The notes under the pieces are model-generated. The model was not told where the DNA came from and searched no databases. It was given only the letters and a program-made list of their open reading frames with translations. Shown in pieces: positions 54,721-63,744 of a DNA stretch of 64,000 nt. Both the position numbers and the translations under genes were made by a program. Each line of letters begins with the position of its first letter. The first letter of the stretch is position 1. The stretch is taken from contig JABAKD010000002.1 of the NCBI GenBank assembly GCA_012845835.1, forward strand, positions 16,887,629-16,951,628. The letters run 5' to 3'. The stretch is from Undaria pinnatifida. Taxonomy: Eukaryota; Sar; Phaeophyceae; Laminariales; Alariaceae.

Positions 54721-54827
54721 AATGTATTTCTGTTGCTGACGTATGTATGTTGTGCCTGTCGTACCCAGTGCTAGGGCATGACATTGCGTTGTCGAATGCA
54801 TTACGATGCATTATCTCTGTGTCGTAG

Positions 54828-54940
54828 CTTGTGACCACAGAGCTGATCTTTCTAGGGTGAAGAATCAGTACGGACACTGGGTGTGCTGGATGTCGACGAG
54901 TAGAAGAACGGTTTAATGTGAAGAACACACACACACAGGC
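54828..54940 (+). repeat. Short LTR-like repeat, family R8, copy 3
   Basis: TGTGACCACAGAGCTGATCT, TTCTAGGGTGAAGAA, ACACTGGGTGTGCTG, AGTAGAAGAACGGTTTAATG and a GAAGAACACACAC end. A piece of the same start (TGTGACCGCAGAGCTCGTCT) also occurs at 31951. Confidence 0.45.
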
Positions 54941-55044
54941 AACACCTCTCTGGGTAACGCGGCGTCAACCATCGTAATATCACACAATTTCGGGCAATGT
55001 ATTCTCTATGCAAAGATCCTGTTTCGTTTTATTTAATTGTCAGC

Positions 55045-55384
55045 CGGTCGCCCCGGCGGTCTAGTGGTTTTACCCTCTAATACTACTAACGTTTGTTTGC
55101 CCTTGAGTTCAATTCCCACCGTGATGAGATTTGACTTTATTTGCAAAAATGCAAAAAAAAAAAGGGATCAACTACTGAGAGCGCCTAGCAGCATGGGTAG
55201 GTACAATTCGACGCGAGTCGACGAGGGAAGAAAATGCTGAATATTTCTCGCCATAAAAATGAAGGCACGTGTGTACCGTAGTGGGGAGGGAGGAGGAGGC
55301 CCGCTATGTGACCCCGGATCTGAGTTACTACTGGGAGGGAGCGCGAGAGTGGTGCGAGGATAATAAATGGGATGAAAAAAAAAT
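55045..55384 (+). mobile_element. tRNA-derived SINE, full length
   Basis: GGTCGCCCCGGCGGTCTAGT then GGTT (A box), GAGTTCAATTCCCACC (B box with one change), then AAAATGCAAAAAAAAAAAGG, GAGCGCCTAGCAGC, GCGAGTCGACGAGGGAAG and the GACCCCGGATCTGAGTTACT block, ending in GATGAAAAAAAAATG. It is collinear with the 35.6-kb copy. Confidence 0.8.
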
Positions 55385-56392
55385 GTTGCAAAGGTATGTT
55401 ATTACTACCACACACGGCACCACCATCCTTTCCGGGATTTTTTTAGTAGTACGTGTCCATTCTTTTTATTGATAGATTACTTATTTTTGGTGCTGTAGTA
55501 GTGCATCCTGAAAGAAGATACTAGAGTGTCTGCGCCTATTATTTTTCTGAAGCTGGACTTTCAGTCGGAAACGAAAAATACTAGACTAAACATCGACCTT
55601 TTCCGCTATGCACATGGTCCGAAACGAAAAAATACTACTACCAGTAAATAATATTTTGGCCTCTAAGTAGAAAATACACACGGCACTGTCAGCAGTCGTC
55701 ATGGTAGAGACACTCCGGATATTATTTATTGAGGGCACGCATCCGATTTCGACAACGTGAAAGCACCCGCGAAGTAAAGACAGCAGATACACATATCCCA
55801 TCTTCCCGAGTAAAAACAGAGAAGAAGCGCTACGGCAACCTCCCGTACGAGCCAAGCTACCCCGCATCTATCTTAGGCAACGCCGCCGCAACGAGCGGTA
55901 GCTCTCCTCTTCTACGTTTTCCTCCTCGCCCGTGACCACGCGGACCAATCAATGCGACAGCCTTAAGGTACTAAACAAAGCTCTACTTCCAAAACCTCGC
56001 CGGCTGACATGTCCCCATGTCGACGCTTGATGCAAACCGACTTTGCATCCTGTGGACGTCGAACCTCCATTGCAACGGGGACAGCAGTGCAGTCTCTTCA
56101 TTGATGCCAAGTCCTCTTTCGTTTCACCTAGAGGCGAAGCAGGTTCTCAATTCTCTTTTCGGTATTTTTGTTTGATATACGCCAACTTTCACTTGACGGC
56201 GCATTTAACAACAGCGGTGTGTTTCGCCTATCCTTGCCGTCTTTGTTGTATATGACGTTTTTCTTCTGTCAAATTACGCCCTTCATAATCTCATGTTCGT
56301 ATTAAACTCTTGGCATTACTTTAAAGTTCAATGAATGTCAAATCGGACAGCTACACCTTAACTTGTCAAAGTGCTGCCCTGCCCTCCCCGAA

Positions 56393-56424
56393 GCATGGGC
56401 GCCGGCGAATGCTGGCGCCCATGC
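56393..56424. repeat. Perfect 11-bp inverted repeat
   Basis: GCATGGGCGCC and GGCGCCCATGC flank a 10-base loop. It can form a stable hairpin in DNA or RNA. No function is assigned. Confidence 0.6.
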
Positions 56425-56571
56425 GGAGCCCTTGTATGTATATATATATCTATACCTATAGATATCTTCTCTTACCCTTGTGCTCAACGTTTTGACCCAC
56501 ACCGCTCGTCGCAGCAACTGTATTTTGTCGCGATTTCTTCGGGGGCGTGCTCTTCTCCGGTCCCCCTGGAG

Positions 56572-56692
56572 GGTCGACCGCCGTGCCGGTGCCGACCTCG
56601 TGGGGACCTGTGCGAGCGACGGCAAGGTCGAGATCTACGACATGCTTCGCCCGCCCGGCACAAACACGCCATCCATGTTTCGTGACGATGAC
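56572..56692 (+). CDS. Candidate internal exon, unassigned (WD40-like text)
   Basis: A pyrimidine-rich stretch ends in CTGGAG, and the exon runs to a strong donor GATGAC|GTATGT. It reads VDRRAGADLVGTCASDGKVE, then IYDMLRPPGTNTPSMFRDDD. The segment LVGTCASDGKVEIYD resembles the D-G-x-V-x-I-W/Y-D end of a WD40 blade, but one blade is weak evidence. The flanking exons were not found. Confidence 0.35.
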
Positions 56693-56802
56693 GTATGTAG
56701 TGATGTCATGCTATATATGCGTCAGAAAACATGAGATACTCATTTTTTATTTATTTGGACCAGGCTTATAGCCAGCAACTCACGACAACTGGGACAAGGG
56801 CT

Positions 56803-57665
56803 CGGGGCATGGGCCACTACAGCGGGTATTACGAACGGGGATGATGAGGCATGGTACATGCCGCCTAAGATCCTGCTAGGCCTTTGCATGAGTGCAAACT
56901 AAACGTCATTTTTCACAACATCTGTTGTGCTGTGTTTCAGGCACCAGCCGATCAACAATCGACAATCCAGCGGTCAATCGAGAAAAATGGGATTTCCACA
57001 GATTTTTTTTTTTTTGTACGCGGGGTTTTGTTTTGTTGCTGTTTGTTGCTGTTTGCTTGGTCACGTAGGTTGTCCTGAATGGAGTGGTTCACGCGTACGT
57101 AGCGTGTCCGTTCATGCCTCAATATGTGTGCCTGTTGGTAAAAAAATGTCAGCTGTGCTGCTGTGCTTGGCGGTGCTGGACATAGCGGGCGCTATGTCCC
57201 GCCTATACATACATACATCCGAGGGTACACTATTATATGCCCGAAAGCATTGGAGACCTCGGTGAGGATCCTTTGTTTAGACGAGGCGTGTGGACTGCAA
57301 CCCACGCCGCCTGTGACGAGCGCTCGGGGCATGGGCCACTACAGCGGCAAATACCAACGGGGATTTTGAAGCATGATACATGGCGCCCGAGATCCTGCTG
57401 AGCATCTGCATGGGTGCAAGCGCAACGTATCTTTTCACACAACTGTCGCGCTGCTGTGTTTCACTCCGCATCAGTCGATCGACAATCTAGCAATCCAGTC
57501 AATCAAGTAAGATGGGCTTTCAACAGTTTTATAATTATTTTTCATGCGGGTTTGTGTTTTGTTGCTGTCTGCATGGTGCGGTGCCAGGTGGCCAGGTTGT
57601 CCTGAATGGAGGAGTTCGCGCAAGACGTATCGTGGGTCCTTTCACATCTCAACATGTGTACCTGT
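56803..57665 (+). repeat. Tandem duplication with a period of about 518 bp
   Basis: The segment from CGGGGCATGGGCCACTACAG to the AT(G/C)TGT(G/A)CCTGT region occurs at 56803-57140 and again at 57322-57665, sharing GAGATCCTGCT-like, GCTGTGTTTCA, ATCGACAAT and GGTTGTCCTGAATGGAG blocks. The copies have diverged by perhaps 20%. No exon is clear within either. Confidence 0.6.
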
Positions 57666-57669
57666 ATAT

Positions 57670-58620
57670 AGTACGCCACATGTGCTCGTTGTCAGTCGCT
57701 CTTGGATGTTGTACAATAATTAATTGGTTGGCGGCAACGATTTCGGTATGTGTGGTGTACGTGGGAGGATTAGTTGGAGGTAGTGTTCAACGCTTTGGTA
57801 CTGTGTTTGAGGGGAACCGAAACCTTGATGTACTCCTCGTTTATCCCCGTAGAAAGTAGAGCTAGATCGATAGTCTAGTGTTCCTGGCTGAACCCGCCAC
57901 TGTTTGATGCATGTGGTCAGAAATGTATGCGTGTATGATATGTGTGTACGACAATAGCAACAGACGTAGAACCGATCCACGCTGCCAATCAGTTGGCGTC
58001 CTGGGCGCGTGGCGAATGCTGAAATAGAACTGTACCCGATTTTGGCCACAGCAGCACCGTGTATATACCTGAGTTTGGCCATCGCTAATAAGGAGTTATA
58101 TATCCTTGAACTCTACCCATGGTTCCACTCAGGCTCAAAAAAAATATTTGGCCTGGTCGAGACTCGCGTGCATGCTGCGCTCGCGATGCCTGCCACCCTC
58201 GCCGCGCTCGGCGCCAACTTCCAAGCCTTCCCCGATGTATGCCCTGTGAGCCCTGTCTCCCGCGCAGAGAGATGCAAGCCGTGCCCTGTGGCGCTCGTTC
58301 CAACACTCGGCTCCGCCCGGCCTCTACCTCCCAGCCTCCTCTTGCTGGCATCCGCTCTGTCCGGAAATATAATACCGGGATATGTGTTTTTGTTCAAGAA
58401 AAAAAGGTCCTTACATTCGGACGCGTGTAGTTACCCCGCAAGAAAAAAATAGACACACCAGGTAACCACGTCTACAGACGCTTTCGCTCCTGCCTCGACG
58501 AGCGGCCGCCCCCGCGGCGGGAGAGCGCAGGCCGATTTACCCTTGTCTGCACCCATGCCCACGCACCCACATCGTGATCCGGGGCCGAAACGGCCCAGGG
58601 CGGCGCGCCCCCAAAACCCC
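57670..58620. other. No supported gene
   Basis: Includes a GC-rich stretch at 58170-58340 with open frames on both strands, and CTCTGTCCGGAAATATAAT at 58356, the end motif of the 20.9-kb mini-element. No protein family is recognised. Confidence 0.3.
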
Positions 58621-58639
58621 ACACTGATCCACATATGTA

Positions 58640-58755
58640 CGGCTGCTACTACTGCTGTATGTTGCTGCTAGTGCTGCTGTTGTGCTGCTGCTGGTGAGGT
58701 TACTTTGGTCCGGGCGGTTGCTGATACTGCTGCTGTGCTGCTGCTGAGGTTAGTT
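58640..58755 (+). repeat. CTG-rich triplet tract
   Basis: Interrupted GCTGCTACTGCTGTT-type repeats. Confidence 0.7.
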
Positions 58756-59039
58756 GAGTAGCGGGCTACTTTTTACGACCAAAACAACGAAGAACAAAAA
58801 AGTGTGAAAGTTTATCAAAATATCAAATTTTGAAAAACAATTTGGGGTGTTCCAAGTGATCTGCTCGTCTCAGGGAGGCGGAACGCAATGCCTTGCCAAG
58901 TAGAGCCAGTTAAGCGACGTTCAATGCGCCGAGCGCCGTCACGGAGCTCGGCCGAGATCCGGACATGCTTCATAATGTACCAGCCAGCTGATATCATCTC
59001 AGTATCCATCTAGCCATCCATGCCCTCCCCCCCCCCCCC

Positions 59040-60148
59040 GCTTTGTTCCCCGCCCAGTTCGTTCAAACGCCCCACTCACAATCGAAATCGGACAGAGTAA
59101 TAAACACTTCTAAGCAATTAATATCACATCATTGTCTTTCTAGCCATCCATGACGTAGCTTTCATTCATCCCCCCCCCCCCCCCTCCAACGCCCCCTCCT
59201 TCCCCACACCCCGCACAATCGCCTAGACCCAGCACCGCGCGTATAGCAAGCCCCTCCATGTATGATTAATACGCGTGATCGGAGAATCACACACAATGTT
59301 GCGAACATCAGTGTCGACCAAATCCTTGATCTCATAGCTGGAGTGTATTCTAATATTATATGTGACCTAAACCTCTTGAAAACCTTTCCCCCCCCCCCCC
59401 CTCCCCCCCCGCCCCTTTTTTTAATTTTTTTTTTCCCTCGCTTCCTCTTGCTTAAACGCCCCACCTAATATCGAAATCCGCCAGAGTAATAAACACTTCC
59501 ACGCCCTGGATATCGCCTCGTTATCGTTTTAGAGCCGTCCATGCCGCTGCTGCAATCCCCCCCCCCCCCCGCCCCCAACGCCCCCTCCTTCCCCACCACC
59601 CGCACCATCGCCTAGACCTAGCACCACGCGTATAGCAAACCCCTACATCTATGCGACCTAAAGCCCTCCCCCCCCGCCCCCCGCCCCCCCGCCACATTCC
59701 CCCCCCCTCCCCCACAAGAAATATTTATAGTTCCCACGCACAAATTGACCTGCCCCACCCGTCCCCTCCCCCCCCTCCCCCCCTCCCGCCCCCCTTTTGA
59801 TCAAGATCAGGCCCCCACGTCCTTCAAAACTCCGCCCTCCCCTCAATGGATATTCGACTTGAAGGATTCACTTGATAAACTGATGCATTTCCTTCCACAG
59901 CTGTCAGATTTTGTCCCCCTCAGAAACGGGTTTTATAGTTTCCGCGCACAGACTGCCTAGCATCACCCTGTTGACCCTGATAGCTACACTGTACCTGGTA
60001 GTTGCAAGGGGAGTCGCCGACCTATATCCTTAATGAGGACACACAACCCGTAATACGCGCGATCGGAGTATCACACACAGCTTGCAAAGATGAGTTTTGA
60101 CAAATTATTCGATCTCACAGCTGGAGTGTATTTTGATTTTTATAATAA
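59040..60148 (-). repeat. R1 full-length copy, minus strand
   Basis: The reverse complement of 1.1-2.36 kb, with the same internal self-duplication: the GCTGGAGTGTAT... motif appears at 59336 and again at 60119. C runs (59025-59039, 59170-59184, 59389-59410, 59559-59570 and others) replace the G runs. It ends GCTGGAGTGTATTTTGAT then TTTTATAAT. Together with the 1.1-kb copy it shows the true length of the element, about 1.1-1.25 kb. Confidence 0.75.
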
Positions 60149-60149
60149 T

Positions 60150-60660
60150 GTACCCATGGTAGGGTAGCTTGCCCCGCGACCGAAAGTGCGAGAAGAAACA
60201 CTCGGCCGCCGGAGAACAGCGAGCCAAAAAAAACGAGGACCAACGCCCGAATGGGTAGGGTGGACCGTAACTGGACCAAGTCCGGCGGAAGGCTATCTCC
60301 CATGGCCAGGGGTTTTGTTAGTGGGTGAGCTTGCGCAAGTCCCACACTACCCGGAAAGATGACATTCCGGGTGGCTATCTCCACCGAACCTGACCCTCAG
60401 GGGACAGGCCGGGTCGACATACACACGCACCCGTATACAACGGCAGCTTGCGCTGCCGGGGTTGTAACGAGGACCAATGATAGGGATAGCTTACGCTATA
60501 CCTACAATGGGACTCGAAGGGTGCGCCAGCTAGCGTTGGGCTGCGAAAGCAACTGAGTTAAATCGACCCACGACGCGTATGAAAATACGCGGAAGTGTGG
60601 TGAGCTAAAGCTTTATTTTTCCCCATCCGCCGGAGGATAAAAAAAACAAAAACAAAAAAA
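60150..60660 (+). mobile_element. R2 retroelement, longest copy
   Basis: Ends in GCTTTATTTTTCCCCATCCG, CCGGAGGAT and an A-rich tail. The last 200 bp match the copy at 60.94 kb closely (GCTGCCGGGGTTGTAACGAG, GGGACTCGAAGGGTGCGCCA, GCAACTGAGTTAAATCGAC). The upstream 300 bp (GACCGAAAGTGCGAGAAGAA ... CTACCCGGAAAGATGACATT) probably belongs to the same element but has no second copy here. No reverse-transcriptase reading frame is present. Confidence 0.6.
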
Positions 60661-60682
60661 ACGATCATATTTTATATATATC

Positions 60683-60772
60683 GGAGTATCACACACAGCT
60701 TGCAAAGATGAGTTTCGACGAAATCTTCGATCTCACAGCTGGAGTGTATTTTCATTTTTTATAATATACAGA
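60683..60772 (-). repeat. R1 terminal fragment
   Basis: TCGGAGTATCACACACAGCT ... GGAGTGTATTTTCATTTTTT, the first 90 bp of R1 in reverse, immediately downstream of the R2 copy. Confidence 0.7.
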
Positions 60773-60799
60773 TATGTACACAGTTTTTCAAAGTCAGCG

Positions 60800-61305
60800 C
60801 AGAAGTACCAGTCATTGGTACTCGATGACTCGACAGTACCAGTCATTTTGAAGGTCTCAGTGCCTGGAGTACCAAAAGCTGAAAACAACTGAGTACCTGC
60901 CAGTACCTGGAGTACCCAAAAGCTGAAAATGACTCTGCCGGGGTTGTAACGAAGACCACTGATAGGGACAGCTTACGCTTTACCTACAATGGGACCCGAA
61001 GGGTGCGCCAGCTAGCGTTGGGCTGCGAAAGCAACTGAGTTGAATCGACACACGACGCGTATGAAAATACGCGGAAGTGTGGTGAGCTAAAGCTTTATTT
61101 TTCCCCATCCGCCGGAGGATAAAATAAAATAAAAAAAGACTGAGTTCCTGCTAGTATATAGGAGTACCTGAAGCTGAATTTGACTGAGTTCCTGCCAGTA
61201 CCTTGCGTACTTGTTAACGCTGAAAATGCTGAGTACCTGCCCGTACCTGTTAGTACCTGAAGTATCAAGACCCGAAATGACTGGTACTGGGTGGTACTGG
61301 TACTC
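60800..61305 (+). repeat. GTACCTG-rich minisatellite interrupted by an R2 insertion
   Basis: A 40-50 bp degenerate unit, GACTGAGTACCTGCCAGTAC plus CTGGAGTACC and AAAGCTGAAAAT, fills 60800-60937 and resumes at 61138. Between lies the R2 copy 60938-61137. Confidence 0.75.
60938..61137 (+). mobile_element. R2 retroelement, 5'-truncated, inserted in minisatellite
   Basis: Begins CTGCCGGGGTTGTAACGAAG and ends CATCCGCCGGAGGATAAAAT with an A tail. The minisatellite word GACT stands on both sides (AAATGACT before, AAAAGACTGAG after), consistent with a target-site duplication of at least 4 bp. Confidence 0.75.
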
Positions 61306-62132
61306 TGGCGCCCTTCCAGATCTTACCCACGTACCAGTGCGTACCAGGTACAGCAGTGTACTACGGGTACAGGCATGAGTACATGAGTGTACGTACCAGT
61401 TCCAGGCCATCGTATACGTACGTCCTCGATTATTTTTCCTCTTTCGGTACTTGTAGACTGCTGTACAGACTGTACACCCGACTCTCTGGTAAAGGCATCG
61501 TGGCTACTTTTAGGCGGCTCAAGGGACGAAATCACGGCATTGTGAGCAAGCTAACCTTTGTGTGTACCAGGTATCTGGTATCACGTAGGGTCCCTAGAGT
61601 ATCTATCACCCGAACATCCGAACACTCGCACACCATACAGGTACAATACATGATGCAAAACCTGCTTCAGTATCGCACAATGTGTTTAGCCCCTCAAGCG
61701 AGCTGAACGGCCGCACAAAATCGCACCTGATATAAGTCTGCCAGCTGCCGCCTCCGAGCCGCCCTCGACAGCTCCATGCCAACCGGAGAGAGCGAACAAC
61801 TGCACACGGCAAGCGCACCGAGCACAGAACACAGAACACAGAACACAGAACAAAAAACGCGGCATAATTTCGGTGAAACGCCAAAGGACACATACAATTG
61901 CGCTCAAACCTTGGCCAATCACAGAATCAACCCTGAAAATCAACTTCTTCGCGAAACTACGTCTGTCGAGGTCCTATGCCGTCATGACGAATGAATACCA
62001 GGTGCAGGTAACACTTGTTGATGAAAATGCTCACTGCGGTGCTCTGCACGTCCTGCTCACTACCTCTCTCGCGTAGCCTACCAGGTACGAGTTACAAACT
62101 GTCCGCACCCTTGCCACAAACCGATAGCCCCG

Positions 62133-62322
62133 ATGAAGGCGCCGACGTGGGTGGCGCTTGCCCTCTGCATCGGACGTGCTCTTCCGTCGAAGACTGTGGG
62201 CGGTGACCACATTGATCAATGTGAAGTCGTGTGCCATGCGATCAAATCGGAGATCTCGTCTGCCGAGGCCTGCACCAAAGCCCGCAAGAGCTTGCCTCGT
62301 CCCAAAATCGGCCGTGTTTGCC
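62133..62322 (+). CDS. First exon of a small secreted-type protein, unidentified
   Basis: ATG at 62133 opens MKAPTWVALALCIGRALPSK, a plausible signal peptide, followed by a Cys-patterned region: DQCEVVCHAIKSEISSAEAC, then TKARKSLPRPKIGRVCQ. The exon stops at a good donor, CCAG|GTGGGT. The spacing C-x3-C-x12-C-x15-C suggests disulfides in the secretory pathway. I do not recognise the family. The 3' exons are not seen; the next kilobase is occupied by a MITE and Copia fragments, so the gene may be broken or have a long intron. Confidence 0.5.
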
Positions 62323-62619
62323 AGGTGGGTCGGGTGTCGGGTGGTTTGGTGTTCGGGGGTTGGGTTATTTTCGATGGGAGCAGGGCGGGAACGACCTCCT
62401 CTCGCCGTACTGCTGTGCCACAAAAAAATTAAATAGTTTCCGAGAAATCCACTCGGTCGGCGGGGTTTTACCCAAGTGGTTTTACCCCCGCGCTGTCTCT
62501 GGTGTTTTTATCCGACCTCTGTTTATTGCCCACAAAAGCGAGGCGAGGCGTGGAGTGTCGTGCGTCCATCATATCATATGCATAGACTACAGCAGTACTT
62601 ATACTTATCAAACTGCTCC

Positions 62620-62955
62620 GACGCATTCTACGATAGAGGTATACCTTTTTTTGGCTATTTTGTTTTCTGAATGACGGGCCTTCTTAAAACCCTTTACAAC
62701 TGGAAACCCGTTTTTGGGGACAAAATTACTCCGATTTAGTATAGGGAGGGGTTCGGGGGCTCTAAAGGGGTTAACCCAACATCGTCGGAAACAGGACGTT
62801 GTTTTGCATGATTCTCATTGTGTACCTAGTCCACGAGTTTTTCATCCGGTAGCAGGTTATATTTCTTTCCAAACCAGTTTTTGGGAGAGGTCTTGAGGTC
62901 CTAACTTGAGGAACCTCAGAAAAAAACGTGGTGCACCTCTTGCGTAGCACGCGTC
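62620..62955 (+). mobile_element. GACGCGTGCTACGA MITE, copy 9, carrying a TTAA insert
   Basis: Left end GACGCATTCTACGATAGAGG, right end TGCACCTCTTGCGTAGCACG then CGTC. The usual ...CTCCTTAACCCAAAATCGTCGG block is split at TTAA by the 83-bp element at 62688-62770. The right part has TTTTTCATCCGGTAGCAGGT and AGAGGTCTTGAGGTCC as in other copies. Confidence 0.8.
62688..62770 (+). mobile_element. 83-bp TTAA-flanked mini-element, copy 2
   Basis: Bounded by TTAA at 62684-62687 and 62771-62774. It starts AACCCTTTACAACTGGAAAC and ends GGGGCTCTAAAGGGG, matching the 16.3-kb copy at all but a handful of positions. Uninterrupted MITE copies have a single TTAA at this site, which is the empty-site proof of insertion with TTAA duplication. 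Confidence 0.85.
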
Positions 62956-63012
62956 CTCTGCCCTTTCTTACTGCAGCAGCTGTGGCTACGATCACGATCT
63001 GCGATACAAGAT

Positions 63013-63266
63013 GTCGGGCGGCGTAGAGGGAGTCGTTCGCCGATCCCCGAGTGAAGCGGAGCCTTCCCGCTTGTGTACCAGTGGGGTGTACAGAACAGTA
63101 GTTTTTGTGCGCCACCTTCCAAATCGAGAAAAGGTTGAAGCCAAGCCACGGAGTGTAAATCGCATCTTGCACACACGCCACAACGTCCTCCGGGTTTCCG
63201 TGTTCATCTAGCTGGTGAAATACTAAATTGACGTCCCCGAATGCCTCTACCCTGATCAATCCTGAT
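63013..63266 (-). mobile_element. Copia protease-region fragment, minus strand
   Basis: On the minus strand it encodes RVEAFGDVNLVFHQLDEHGN, VQDAIYTPWLGFNLFSIWKV and a GSANDSLYA end. It is the inverted partner of 63361-63616, a few percent different at the DNA level. It lacks the DSGA active site and abuts the terminus of MITE copy 9. Confidence 0.75.
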
Positions 63267-63744
63267 TGATGCGGACTCAGGAGCAAGTGCCATGATGTCC
63301 AACAACAAAGAGGGCATGTACTACATTCGCCACCCCACCAACCAGTACATACAGATAGGCGATTCAGGGTTGATCAGGGTAGAGGCATTCGGGGACGTCA
63401 ATTTAGTATTTCACCAGCTAGATGAACACGGAAACCCGGAGGACGTTGTGGCGTGTGTGCAAGATGTGATTTACACTCCGTGGCTTGGCTTCAACCTTTT
63501 CTCGATTTGGAAGGTGGCGCACAAAAACTACTGTTCTGTACACCCCACTGGTACACAAGCGGGAAGGGTCCGCTTCATTCGGGGATCGGCGAACGACTCC
63601 CTCTACGCCACCCGACCCCCCCCTCCTCCGTTGCAAGTGAATGTAGCAAATGAGAGTGCCCCCGAGTCTTCTGCTTGCAATCCACCGATGCCAGTTGGTG
63701 CTAAGCCCTCGCCCCGGCCTCGGCCGCGCCCGCCCGAAGGATGA
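63259..63744 (+). pseudogene. Copia-type retrotransposon Pol fragment (aspartic protease)
   Basis: Upstream of the Met at 63292 the frame reads LIDADSGASAMMS, the D-S-G-A active-site motif of Ty1/Copia proteases. It continues with IRVEAFGDVNLVF and the hallmark VIYTPWLGFNLFSIWKV, which corresponds to the end of the protease region (Copia 'D-V-L-Y-V-P-x-L-x-x-N-L-L-S-V'). A Pro-rich tail then leads to a stop at 63744, with no GAG-pre-integrase zinc motif or integrase. The fragment is cut off upstream by a stop at 63253. I take it as a relic. Confidence 0.8.

Noticed and set aside
54440-54780. Hydrophobic membrane-protein frames on the plus strand
   Set aside because: They are Phe/Leu readings of a TTTTG/TTTAT-rich tract, open in three frames at once.
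63013-63616. A complete Copia element at the window end
   Set aside because: Only the protease region is present, twice and inverted; no LTR, integrase or reverse transcriptase motifs were seen.
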